Source: Oceanicaulis sp.
GTDB taxonomy: Bacteria > Pseudomonadota > Alphaproteobacteria > Caulobacterales > Maricaulaceae
NCBI GenBank assembly: GCA_007571185.1
Contig: RKRX01000119.1
Location: 1-10,892, forward strand
Reading direction: 5' to 3'
Length of the DNA stretch: 10,892 nt
The notes below the pieces were generated by a model. The model was not told the DNA's origin, searched no databases, and saw only the letters and a list, made by a program, of their open reading frames with translations. The position numbers and the translations under genes were made by a program. The number at the start of each line of letters is the position of its first letter. Within the stretch, counting starts at the first letter, position 1. This document shows, piece by piece, positions 1-6,373 of the stretch.

Positions 1-1
1 G

Positions 2-301
2 GCGCAATATCTTGACAGCGCCCAAATCGTGGAAGGGCGCGTCATCGCTACGGGCGAAGCCCGTTCCGGACGGCTTTATCTCAATTTCGGAGCGGATTGG
101 CGCACCGATTTTACAATCAGCCTGTCACGAGCCCTGCGAAAGGAGGTTGAGGCCCGCCACGGGATGGACCCTGCCACACTGGATGGCGCTATCGTGCGCG
201 TGCGCGGCTGGATGGCGGAGGAGAACGGCCCCATGATCGGGGTGTATGCGCCCGACCAGCTTGAGATTGTGGATGCGCCTGCATCCCGCATTCTGCCTTG
301 A
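2..301 (+). CDS. Thermonuclease (SNase-like) family protein, C-terminal part
   Basis: The reading frame is open from the left edge to a TGA at 299-301, so the start lies outside the window and 99 residues are visible. They resemble the C-terminal extension of alphaproteobacterial thermonuclease-family proteins: an OB-like stretch with VEGRV, a GRLYLNFGADWRTDFTI segment (about residues 22-36), then VRVRGWMAEENGPMI (about 69-83) before the end. The nuclease core with its catalytic Arg/Glu residues would be upstream and cannot be checked here. A GTG at 29 could start a shorter protein, but the frame continues upstream with sensible sequence. The gene meets rpoH2 tail to tail with 15 bases between the stops and no obvious terminator. 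The assignment rests on recalled family resemblance of the tail only; it could also be a nuclease-homologue protein lacking activity. Confidence 0.6.
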   Translation, partial: AQYLDSAQIVEGRVIATGEARSGRLYLNFGADWRTDFTISLSRALRKEVEARHGMDPATLDGAIVRVRGWMAEENGPMIGVYAPDQLEIVDAPASRILP

Positions 302-316
302 AGGGTGAACTCCAGC

Positions 317-1225
317 CTATTCGACCGGGATCAGTCCAGCTTCATCGGGATCGCCGATGATTGCGGTGAGGTGTTTTCTGATCTTGGCTAGCGCCTGATG
401 CTCCACCTGGCGCACCCGTTCTTTGGATATCCCCAGCCTCTGGCCTAGTTTTTCTAGCGTGATGCTGTCTTCGCGCAGGCGCCGTTCACGAATAATCAAC
501 TGTTCGCGTTCGCTCAACCGACCCATGGCCTGGTCCAGCCAGTCGCGTCGCTTGTCGCTGTCATAGCTATTCATGACTTCGGCTTCCGGGGTGGGGCGTT
601 CATCGGCCAGCAGATCCTGCCATTCACCTTCGCCATCCTCGGAGAAAGGAGCGTTGAGCGAGCGATCAACCGCAGCCAGACGGCCTGTCATCTTCTCCAC
701 ATCCCCCTCACTCACCCGCAGGGCCCGGGCCACATAAGCGCGATTGTCCGCACTGAGGGGGCCCGAACCCACATCCCTAATCAGCACGCGCAGACGGCGG
801 AGATTGAAGAAGAGTGATTTTTGCGCTGCTGTCGTGCCGGTGCGCACGATGGACCAGTTACGCAGCACATAATCCTGTGTAGCGGAACGGATCCACCAGC
901 TGGCATAAGTGGAAAAGCGCACATCCCGTTCCGGTTCAAACCGGGCTGCGGCCTGCATCAGACCGATATTGCCTTCTGAGACCAGGTCAGCGAAGGGTAA
1001 ACCATAATGACGGAATTTCGCGGCGATGGCGACCACCAGCCGCATATAGGCGGTGGTGAGCTTGTGAAGCGCGACTTCATCACCATGATCCTTCCATGCT
1101 GTGGCCAGTGCGAGTTCCTCTTGCCGTTCAAGCAGGGGCGCGTTCATGGCGTACGCGAAGAAGCGACGGTCAGGGTCGGCGGAACGACGCGGTGCGGCGA
1201 CTCGGGCGGAGGGGGTGGATGACAT
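317..1225 (-). CDS. rpoH2: RNA polymerase heat-shock sigma factor, RpoH2 type (sigma-32 family)
   Basis: A 302-residue group 3 sigma factor that directs RNA polymerase to stress promoters. Region 2 is at about residues 53-125: region 2.1/2.2 with LVSEGNIGLMQAAARF and region 2.3/2.4 with RFSTYASWWIRSATQDYVLRNW. The RpoH box QKSLFFNLR, diagnostic of sigma-32, is at 135-143. Region 4 ends with the helix-turn-helix LGQRLGISKERVRQVEHQAL (about 260-279). The RpoH box variant and the RNWSIVRTGT context match alphaproteobacterial RpoH2 rather than the main RpoH1, which governs classical heat shock; RpoH2 proteins in relatives serve oxidative or singlet-oxygen stress (family knowledge). Start choice: ATG at 1225 gives the usual length. 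Alternatives are ATG at 1249 (310 aa) and GTG at 1270 (317 aa). None has a strong Shine-Dalgarno, but a candidate promoter at 1274-1303 would exclude the GTG. It stands alone downstream of the carD terminator. Confidence 0.9.
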   Translation of the reverse strand: MSSTPSARVAAPRRSADPDRRFFAYAMNAPLLERQEELALATAWKDHGDEVALHKLTTAYMRLVVAIAAKFRHYGLPFADLVSEGNIGLMQAAARFEPERDVRFSTYASWWIRSATQDYVLRNWSIVRTGTTAAQKSLFFNLRRLRVLIRDVGSGPLSADNRAYVARALRVSEGDVEKMTGRLAAVDRSLNAPFSEDGEGEWQDLLADERPTPEAEVMNSYDSDKRRDWLDQAMGRLSEREQLIIRERRLREDSITLEKLGQRLGISKERVRQVEHQALAKIRKHLTAIIGDPDEAGLIPVE

Positions 1226-1273
1226 GGTCTGGCTTTCGGTCCGCTGCATGTTCAAGACGTGTCTACACACAAA

Positions 1274-1303
1274 GACGTACGCAGTCGGCGCGGCGCCGGA
1301 TCA
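1274..1303 (-). promoter_or_regulatory. Candidate ECF-sigma-like promoter of rpoH2
   Basis: Reading the minus strand, TGATCC (1303-1298) is followed after exactly 18 bases by TACGTC (1279-1274). TGATCC with an 18-base spacer and a TA-starting -10 resembles the promoter type used by the ECF sigma RpoE of Rhodobacter, which controls rpoHII in the singlet-oxygen response (recalled knowledge). Transcription would begin near 1267, leaving a leader of about 40 bases to the ATG at 1225. The -10 matches only in TA, so this is a weak call. Confidence 0.28.
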
Positions 1304-1332
1304 CACAGAGGTTTGAACCTGAACACAAACGA

Positions 1333-1365
1333 AAACATCCTGCCGAGAGACTCGGCAGGATGTTT
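1333..1365 (-). terminator. Rho-independent terminator of carD
   Basis: A perfect 15-bp inverted repeat (arms 1333-1347 and 1351-1365) encloses a three-base loop. On the minus strand it lies 32 bases past the carD stop and is followed by TCGTTTGTGTT, a T-rich tail. This is the only classical terminator in the window and separates carD from rpoH2. The plus-strand side has only a short T run inside the stem, so it is less likely to act in that direction. Confidence 0.85.
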
Positions 1366-1397
1366 GTCAATCTAGAATCTGGTATTGAGAAAGACCG

Positions 1398-1940
1398 TCA
1401 GGCGGCCTTCTTGACCAGAGTGGCGGTCAGCAATTCAAGCGCTTTTTCCCGATCCACTTTTTCGACGGCGGCCACTTCGCGGACCATGCGATCAAGTGCG
1501 GATTCATACAGCTGACGCTCGGAATAAGACGGTTCGGGTTGATCTTCCTGGCGGTGCAGGTCACGCACCACTTCCGCGATGGAGATCAGATCGCCGGAAT
1601 TGATCTTCGCTTCATACTCTTGGGCGCGACGATTCCACATGGTGCGCTTGACTTTGGGCTTGCCTTTCAGAGTCTTGATAGCCTCCTTGAGCACGTCATC
1701 GCTGACCAATGAACGCATGCCCTGGGCGCGGGCCTTGGAGGTCGGCACGCGCAAAGTCATCTTGTCCTGCTCAAACGAGACCACATAAACCCTGATATCA
1801 AATCCGGCGACGGTTTCCCTCTCGACGCCCATGATCCGGCCAACGCCATGGGCGGGATAAACCACATAGTCATTTTTCCTGAAGGCTTTATTTTTGTTGG
1901 CAGGTTTCTTGGTGTTCTTATGGGCGGGTTTCTTGGTCAT
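1398..1940 (-). CDS. carD: CarD/CdnL family RNA polymerase-binding transcription regulator
   Basis: A 180-residue CdnL protein, which binds the beta subunit of RNA polymerase and stabilises the open complex at rRNA and other housekeeping promoters. The Tudor-like RNA polymerase-interaction domain spans about residues 20-75 (NDYVVYPAHGVGRI, then SFEQDKMTLRVPTSKA). The helical DNA-contacting domain spans about 80-175 and carries the conserved Trp102 in KRTMWNRRAQEYEAKINSGD, the residue that props open the melted bubble edge. SYSERQLYESALDRM follows at about 138-152. Before the core there is a lysine-rich tail made of two tandem copies of TKKPAxKN (residues 2-17). The ATG at 1940 is preceded by AGAGGA (1952-1947) at suitable spacing. 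fdxA lies upstream on the same strand across 290 bases, so carD probably has its own promoter; it ends in the hairpin at 1333-1365. Confidence 0.95.
   Translation of the reverse strand: MTKKPAHKNTKKPANKNKAFRKNDYVVYPAHGVGRIMGVERETVAGFDIRVYVVSFEQDKMTLRVPTSKARAQGMRSLVSDDVLKEAIKTLKGKPKVKRTMWNRRAQEYEAKINSGDLISIAEVVRDLHRQEDQPEPSYSERQLYESALDRMVREVAAVEKVDREKALELLTATLVKKAA
1890..1937 (-). repeat. Two-copy 24-base tandem repeat inside carD
   Basis: Directly after the carD start codon, two 24-base units (1937-1914 and 1913-1890 on the minus strand) match at 19 of 24 positions by my count. They encode TKKPAHKN and TKKPANKN. Most differences are third-base changes, which suggests an old duplication kept for its protein product. 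Confidence 0.8.
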
Positions 1941-2230
1941 GCGAGATCCTCTTCAATTTTTGGCTCGTGACGTGAAGAGCCTTCCGGACGCCTTGGGGTC
2001 GCAGCGCCCCGCGCCCGAGTCCGGGTCTCTGTGAGGTTCGCTTGGCATCGGGTCGATGTCTGGCCCGAAACCCTGCGCGAGCATCCACCGGCAAGCGGGG
2101 CTCCTACCGGAAAAGCCATAACACGTCAACCGTGCGCACACATTTGTGATAGACCTGCATCGTCCGCCTCTGAAACGGGGCTGGCGAAAGCCCAAAATGT
2201 CGCAAAAACGATGCAAAATCTGTCAAAATC
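1941..2230. other. 290-base intergenic region between fdxA and carD
   Basis: There is no convincing gene here. The open frames in it (60 and 87 codons on the minus strand, 88 on the plus strand) have no recognisable domain, and the plus-strand one runs into fdxA. It holds the carD ribosome-binding site at its left end, a weak promoter candidate at 2101-2129, and a TTGACA on the minus strand at 2226-2221 just past the fdxA stop, for which I find no good -10. Short palindromes (GTGCGCAC at about 2132-2139, CACATTTGTG nearby) are present but match no site I can name. No hairpin with a T-tract follows fdxA. Confidence 0.6.
2101..2129 (-). promoter_or_regulatory. Candidate housekeeping promoter of carD
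   Basis: On the minus strand TTGACG (2129-2124) is followed by a 17-base spacer and TAGGAG (2106-2101). The -35 is good for an alphaproteobacterial sigma-70 promoter, the -10 is poor (three of six). It would leave a leader of roughly 150 bases before the carD ATG. Confidence 0.28.
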
Positions 2231-2566
2231 TCATGAGGCTGGTTTTTCGGAGAAATATTTTTCAAGCTTGCCGGTCACTGTTTCAAATTCTTTGTGATCG
2301 GGCGGCGGCTCTTTGCGTATCGTGATGTTGGGCCATTGCTCGGCGTATTTGGAGTTCAGCGTCAGCCATTTGCCGTCTGCATCATCCTCGGTGTCGGGCT
2401 TGATGGCTTCCACCGGGCATTCCGGTTCGCATACGCCGCAATCGATGCACTCGTCAGGGTGAATGACGAGCATGTTCTCGCCTTCGTAGAAACAGTCCAC
2501 CGGGCATACCTCGACGCAGTCGGTGAATTTACAACGAATACAGGCGTCAGTGACGATATAGGTCAT
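2231..2566 (-). CDS. fdxA: Seven-iron ferredoxin FdxA ([3Fe-4S][4Fe-4S])
   Basis: A 111-residue soluble electron carrier of the Azotobacter FdI type. By alignment to FdI from memory, Cys9, Cys17 and Cys50 bind the [3Fe-4S] cluster; Cys21, Cys40, Cys43 and Cys46 bind the [4Fe-4S] cluster; Cys25 is the free cysteine beside it. Cys12 is also present, as in FdI. The motifs are [13 protein letters not shown] (17-29), [16 protein letters not shown] (36-51) and the C-terminal EQWPNIT typical of the family; the length is close to the usual 106-112. The physiological partner is not revealed by the neighbours. ATG at 2566 is the only sensible start because the cluster motif begins at residue 9; the ribosome-binding site is weak (AAGGA about a dozen bases upstream). 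A promoter candidate lies at 2619-2646, so fdxA is probably transcribed independently of the TerB-like gene behind it. Confidence 0.96.
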   Translation of the reverse strand: MTYIVTDACIRCKFTDCVEVCPVDCFYEGENMLVIHPDECIDCGVCEPECPVEAIKPDTEDDADGKWLTLNSKYAEQWPNITIRKEPPPDHKEFETVTGKLEKYFSEKPAS

Positions 2567-2618
2567 CGCGCAGGCGATCCTTGAAGCGTGGAATGAGAAG
2601 ACATCGGGTATGGCGGGG

Positions 2619-2646
2619 ATTTGACCCTCCCAGCCCCGTTTGTCAA
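2619..2646 (-). promoter_or_regulatory. Candidate promoter of fdxA
   Basis: Minus-strand TTGACA (2646-2641), a perfect -35 consensus, is followed by 16 bases and TCAAAT (2624-2619), four of six for a -10. It starts five bases after the TerB-like stop codon and would give an fdxA leader of about 45 bases. Confidence 0.45.
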
Positions 2647-2651
2647 CGGGA

Positions 2652-3086
2652 TCAACGGGAAGAGGCCGCTTGCCGCGCCAGCGCCCGATCTCGGTCCGAC
2701 AGACCCAACAGGGGGGCGAGGCGCCGGATCAGGGCGTCTTCATGGGCGTCGCGGTCGCCATCGGCCAGCACCACGCGCCACAGATCGGTGAGAATGGATA
2801 TCCGCTGATCATGGGGCAGGGTTTTGACCACCTTGGTGAAGCGATAATGGTCCACGGCGGTGTCCGCCAGCGCCTTGGCGTCTGCGAGCAGTTCTGCGGC
2901 CGCCGGCGCGCTCAGATCGAACCCGGTTTGAAGCACATCGAGAATCTCCGCCTCTTCCGTATCAGCGTAAACGCCATCCGACAACGCGGCTTCCACCAGC
3001 AGCACAGCGGTGGACAGGGCGGGGCTCAACGCGGTTTCCTCAGGGGTTGTGTCACCGGCGAACAATCGTTTCAGAGCATCCAACAT
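2652..3086 (-). CDS. TerB-family (tellurite-resistance-like) protein
   Basis: A 144-residue, probably cytosolic all-helical protein of the TerB superfamily. Two similar halves are visible: an [25 protein letters not shown] segment (acidic residues Asp37, Asp42, Glu45) and a later [29 protein letters not shown] segment (Asp109, Asp111, Glu116). The paired DG-x-D-x-E patterns are the family's putative metal-binding helices. No tellurite resistance operon (terC, terD, terZ) is nearby, so the family name should not be read as a function; single TerB-like proteins of this size are common and mostly uncharacterised. The start ATG at 3086 has AGGA immediately before it and GGGA a little further, and gives the expected MLDALKRLF beginning. 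The DUF3108 gene ends 78 bases upstream on the same strand, so the two may be co-transcribed. Confidence 0.75.
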   Translation of the reverse strand: MLDALKRLFAGDTTPEETALSPALSTAVLLVEAALSDGVYADTEEAEILDVLQTGFDLSAPAAAELLADAKALADTAVDHYRFTKVVKTLPHDQRISILTDLWRVVLADGDRDAHEDALIRRLAPLLGLSDRDRALARQAASSR

Positions 3087-3164
3087 TCCTGATCCCGATC
3101 TCTCATTTTAGGTTTCAGAGCATAGGCCATCGCCAACCTCGCTTCCGAGAGCGCCCGGACACAT

Positions 3165-3977
3165 CTATTGCAAGGCGGCGCCTGCATAGACCCGTCTAGC
3201 TCGGACATTGATGGAGCCCAACCGGGTTTGAGCCCGGAACCGGACTGGAATATACATCTCGCCGATCTGCGCCAGCCAGATGGTGACCGGTCGGGCGGTG
3301 TCGTCTTCGGAGGGGCGATCGCCTTCATCATAGCCGCTAACAGGTTCCACATAAGCCTGACAGCGGATCGCTTCGCCGCGCCAACCCCGGGTGCGCACAT
3401 CATCGAGACCGGCATTGTGAAGGCGCAAATCATAGCGCGCCTTGCCGTCAAACACCGGGATGCGGCCTCGACAAACACCGCTCTCATCGACGGGCAGGCT
3501 CATCATCAGCCCCAGCAGTGCGGAGATCGGATCAAGCGCGCCGGCGCGCTCGGCGTCGCTGGCGGGCGGCTCGCCCATTGAGCCAAAGGGCGGATTGATA
3601 TGAGGCACCGCCGTCCCCGCCGGGAAATTGATTCCCACCACGCGCCCCTTATCGTTGGCGAAATTGGTGTGTTCATAGCGATGCGGGCCTAGTCCCGACC
3701 CGGTGCGATAGCCCGAAACTGTGGCCTTAATATCGGTATCGTCAAACCAGCTGAGCAATCCTGCGCTTTGAAAGGCGGCGGCGGCGGAATATGTTTCATC
3801 ATCGAATCCGGCGGACAGGGAGATATTGGCCACTTTGAGGAACAGGACCGAACCGGAATACTCTGCAAAAACCTGTTCGGGCAGGATCGACGGTTCGGCG
3901 CCGGCGGGGGCGGTCAGGCCCAGGAATATTGAGACAACCATGCCGAGAGCTGAGGTGAATCTGGTGCGCATGGCCAT
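3165..3977 (-). CDS. DUF3108 domain-containing exported protein
   Basis: A 270-residue protein with a clear signal peptide (MAMRTRF, hydrophobic stretch about residues 8-23, predicted cleavage after AGA near residue 27), so it is exported to the periplasm or outer envelope. The mature part fits DUF3108: a beta-rich start (EYSGSVLFLKVANISLSAGF), GLLSWFDDTDI (73-83), and a late VFDGKARYDLRL (175-186). Cys169 and Cys206 flank this block and could form a disulphide. The function of the family is unknown to me; homologues often sit beside rpmB and cobST in Alphaproteobacteria. Start choice: the frame is open up to 4145, but the upstream part has no signal-like sequence; AAAGGA at about 3987-3982 serves the closely spaced ATGs at 3980, 3977 and 3971, of which 3977 has the most usual spacing together with the signal peptide. 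It is divergent from rpmB. Confidence 0.8.
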   Translation of the reverse strand: MAMRTRFTSALGMVVSIFLGLTAPAGAEPSILPEQVFAEYSGSVLFLKVANISLSAGFDDETYSAAAAFQSAGLLSWFDDTDIKATVSGYRTGSGLGPHRYEHTNFANDKGRVVGINFPAGTAVPHINPPFGSMGEPPASDAERAGALDPISALLGLMMSLPVDESGVCRGRIPVFDGKARYDLRLHNAGLDDVRTRGWRGEAIRCQAYVEPVSGYDEGDRPSEDDTARPVTIWLAQIGEMYIPVRFRAQTRLGSINVRARRVYAGAALQ

Positions 3978-4062
3978 CATGTCCTTTGATCCGGGTTCAT
4001 CGCAGCGTTTGTGTAAGCGTATCCGGCTGCAGTATGAATACCCGATTGCATGGTGCGGCGTC

Positions 4063-4091
4063 TTGACGTGATGCGCCCGGGCCGATACACA
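4063..4091 (+). promoter_or_regulatory. Candidate promoter of rpmB
   Basis: TTGACG (4063-4068), a 17-base spacer and TACACA (4086-4091) precede rpmB with a leader of about 80 bases. The -35 is good and the -10 mediocre. No equally good site was found for the divergent DUF3108 gene. Confidence 0.35.
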
Positions 4092-4176
4092 GCCCGCTCT
4101 CGCATCGCCGCCGGGGTTCGCCAAACGCGATTGCATATGTATCAATAACGGTTGTCAAGCAAGAGGGAAGCAAGCC

Positions 4177-4464
4177 ATGTCGCGCCGCTGTGAACTTACG
4201 GGGACAGGCCCGGTTTCGGGTAACAATGTGTCCCACGCCAACAACAAGACCAAGCGTCGCTTTCTGCCCAATCTGTGTCAAGTGACATTGACCTCTCAAA
4301 CCCTGGGCCGCTCTTTCCGTCTGCGCATCGCCGCTCGGGCCTTGCGCAGCGTTGACCATGCGGGGGGGCTGGATCCGTTCCTGTTGAAAGCCCGCGATGG
4401 GCGGCTTTCAAGCAATGCGCTGAAAATCAAGCGCGCACTGAAGAAAGCTGTCGCACCGGCCTAA
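4177..4464 (+). CDS. rpmB: 50S ribosomal protein L28
   Basis: A 95-residue basic protein of the large ribosomal subunit. It begins with [29 protein letters not shown], the standard L28 start, followed by [41 protein letters not shown]; the C-terminus (residues 76-95) is the lysine-rich helix of the alphaproteobacterial form. Only Cys5 and Cys34 occur, so this is the version without the four-cysteine zinc ribbon. The ATG at 4177 follows GAGGGA (about 4163-4168) with good spacing. L28 is expected to be strongly expressed; a promoter candidate lies at 4063-4091. It converges on cobT with 16 bases between the stop codons, and I see no terminator hairpin in that gap. Confidence 0.97.
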   Translation: MSRRCELTGTGPVSGNNVSHANNKTKRRFLPNLCQVTLTSQTLGRSFRLRIAARALRSVDHAGGLDPFLLKARDGRLSSNALKIKRALKKAVAPA

Positions 4465-4480
4465 AGGGCGCAGGATCGTT

Positions 4481-6367
4481 TCAGCTGCAAGCGAAAGGCG
4501 TGCGCCCGCCTGTGTTCGCGTCGAACAGGGCGGTCAACTGATCGGTCATTGCGCCGGCGAGCTGTCCCACATCCATAAGGGTGACCGCTTTGCGATAATA
4601 ACGGGTCACATCGTGTCCGATCCCGATCGCGAGCAGTTCCACCTCGGACCGGTTCTCGATCATATGGATCACTTCGCGCAGATGCGTTTCCAGATAAGCG
4701 GGCGCGTTCGCCGACTGGGTGCCGTCATCGACAGGGTTGCCGTCAGAGATCACCATCATGATGCGCCGCTGTTCGGCACGCGCCATCAGCCGGTTATGGG
4801 CCCAGAGCAGAGCTTCGCCGTCAACATTTTCCTTCAACAACCCATCGCGCAACATCAGGCCCAGATTGGGACGCGCGCGCCGCCAGGGGGTGTCCGCAGA
4901 CTTGTAAATAATGTGGCGCAGATCGTTGAGACGTCCTGGATTGCGGGGCTTGCCCCGGGCCAGCCATTTTTCTTTTGAACGACCGCCTTTCCAAGCCCGG
5001 GTCGTAAAGCCCAGGATTTCGGTTTTCACCCCGCATCGTTCAAGAGTACGGGCCAGAATATCTGCACAGGCGGCGGCCACCATGATCGGACGCCCGCGCA
5101 TAGAGCCGGAATTGTCCAGCAGCAGGGTGACCACAGTGTCACGGAAATTGGTGTCTTTTTCCTGTTTGAAACTCAGCGGCGTCATCGGGTCCACGATGAT
5201 CCGGGGCAGACGCGCGGGGTCAAGCTGTCCCTCTTCTAGATCAAAGGACCAAGAGCGCTGCTGCCGGGCCATGAGGCGGCGCTGCAAACGGTTGGCCAAC
5301 CGCCCCACTGTGTTTTGTGAGCTCTTGAGGTGCTGGTCCAGACTATGGCGCAGACGGTTCAGCTCATTGGCGTCGCACAAATCGCCCGCCTCGATCACCT
5401 CATCGAACCTGTCGGTGAAGATTTTGTAGCGTCCAGAGGTCTCATCGGGCCAGTTGATCCGGTTGAGCCTGATCGATGACATGGATTGGCCAGGTTCATC
5501 GTTACCGTTCACACCGGTCCGGCGGTCCTCGGCGAGCTCGATGTCATCGGCGCTCGCTCCAGAGCCCCTGGCGTCAGCGGTGTCATTTTCATTGTCCTTG
5601 TCTCTTTCATCTTCGCCCTGTCCGGGTTTGCTCTCGCTGTCATTTTGGTCGGCTTCAGGGCCTGTTTCAGGGGCCTGCCGGCTGTCGGCGTCATCGGGCT
5701 CGTCATGGTTTCGCTGGTCTTTCGTGCGGGGCTCGCCCAGTTCATCGCCCAGATCAAGAGTACGAATCACCTGGCGCAGGGCGTCAGCGAACCGGTGTTG
5801 GTCGTCCGCAGTCTCAGCCAGGGCATCGAGCGCATCTCCGGCCATATTTTCCAGGTCAGCGCGCCAGACCTGCATCAGGCCCTTGGCGTCATCGGGGGAT
5901 TTCCGCCCGGTCACCCGTTCACGGACCAGCATGGAGATGGCTTCAGCCAGGGGGGCGGTTTGCCGGTCCCGGGCCTGGCTCCAGCCTTCTTGACGGCAGC
6001 GATCGGCAAGCGCGGCGTCCAGATTATCAGCCACGCCGCGCATGGTCTTAGCGCCCAGCGCTTCCACCCGCGCCTGTTCGACGGCGTCGAAAATATCCCG
6101 CGCACGGGCGCCCGGCGGCCGGGCGGACCGGTGTGCGGCGCCATTGTGCAGTTGCAAGCGCAGCGCCAGCGCATCCGCCTGTCCGCGGATTCTGGCGGCG
6201 GCGTCAACGCCGGGCCGGGCAGGCGGATCGGGCAGCGTCACGCACCCATCGCGCAGGATCGGCGCTCGCCCGCCGAACTTCACTTCCAGTGCGCGCTTAT
6301 GGCTGACCGCGCGTGTGGCGGCGCTCAGGGCGCGCGGGAATTGTTCCGGGATGTTCCGCTCAGACAT
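4481..6367 (-). CDS. cobT: Aerobic cobaltochelatase subunit CobT
   Basis: A 628-residue subunit of the CobNST chelatase, which uses ATP to insert cobalt into hydrogenobyrinic acid a,c-diamide in the aerobic cobalamin pathway. The N-terminal helical part covers about residues 1-205. An Asp/Glu-rich, low-complexity linker covers about 206-296 (runs such as [26 protein letters not shown]), as usual for CobT. The C-terminal von Willebrand factor A domain has an intact MIDAS: DNSGS at 418-422, with [12 protein letters not shown] (538-549) and [11 protein letters not shown] (577-587) completing the fold. Length matches the family. CobT is a partner of the CobS AAA+ ring, like ChlD to ChlI in magnesium chelatase. 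The ATG at 6367 lies six bases after the cobS stop, without a clear Shine-Dalgarno, which points to translational coupling with cobS. CobN, the corrin-binding subunit, must be encoded elsewhere. Confidence 0.96.
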   Translation of the reverse strand: MSERNIPEQFPRALSAATRAVSHKRALEVKFGGRAPILRDGCVTLPDPPARPGVDAAARIRGQADALALRLQLHNGAAHRSARPPGARARDIFDAVEQARVEALGAKTMRGVADNLDAALADRCRQEGWSQARDRQTAPLAEAISMLVRERVTGRKSPDDAKGLMQVWRADLENMAGDALDALAETADDQHRFADALRQVIRTLDLGDELGEPRTKDQRNHDEPDDADSRQAPETGPEADQNDSESKPGQGEDERDKDNENDTADARGSGASADDIELAEDRRTGVNGNDEPGQSMSSIRLNRINWPDETSGRYKIFTDRFDEVIEAGDLCDANELNRLRHSLDQHLKSSQNTVGRLANRLQRRLMARQQRSWSFDLEEGQLDPARLPRIIVDPMTPLSFKQEKDTNFRDTVVTLLLDNSGSMRGRPIMVAAACADILARTLERCGVKTEILGFTTRAWKGGRSKEKWLARGKPRNPGRLNDLRHIIYKSADTPWRRARPNLGLMLRDGLLKENVDGEALLWAHNRLMARAEQRRIMMVISDGNPVDDGTQSANAPAYLETHLREVIHMIENRSEVELLAIGIGHDVTRYYRKAVTLMDVGQLAGAMTDQLTALFDANTGGRTPFACS

Positions 6368-6373
6368 GCGAGG

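Noticed and set aside
1953..2216. 87-codon minus-strand frame between fdxA and carD
   Set aside because: It shows no domain, low-complexity composition typical of chance frames in GC-rich DNA, and no clear ribosome-binding site.
2031..2297. 88-codon plus-strand frame overlapping the 3' end of fdxA
   Set aside because: It runs antisense into fdxA and has no recognisable features.
2652..3086. Tellurite resistance function
   Set aside because: Only a lone TerB-like domain is present; no terC, terD, terE or terZ neighbour supports that phenotype.
3978..4145. Longer start for the DUF3108 gene at 4145
   Set aside because: The added residues put a basic, non-hydrophobic stretch before the signal peptide and cross the rpmB promoter area; AAAGGA sits just before the inner ATGs.
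5454..6051. Ser- and Arg-rich plus-strand frames of 179 and 191 codons
   Set aside because: They are antisense images of the acidic CobT linker, which gives serine and arginine runs on the opposite strand.
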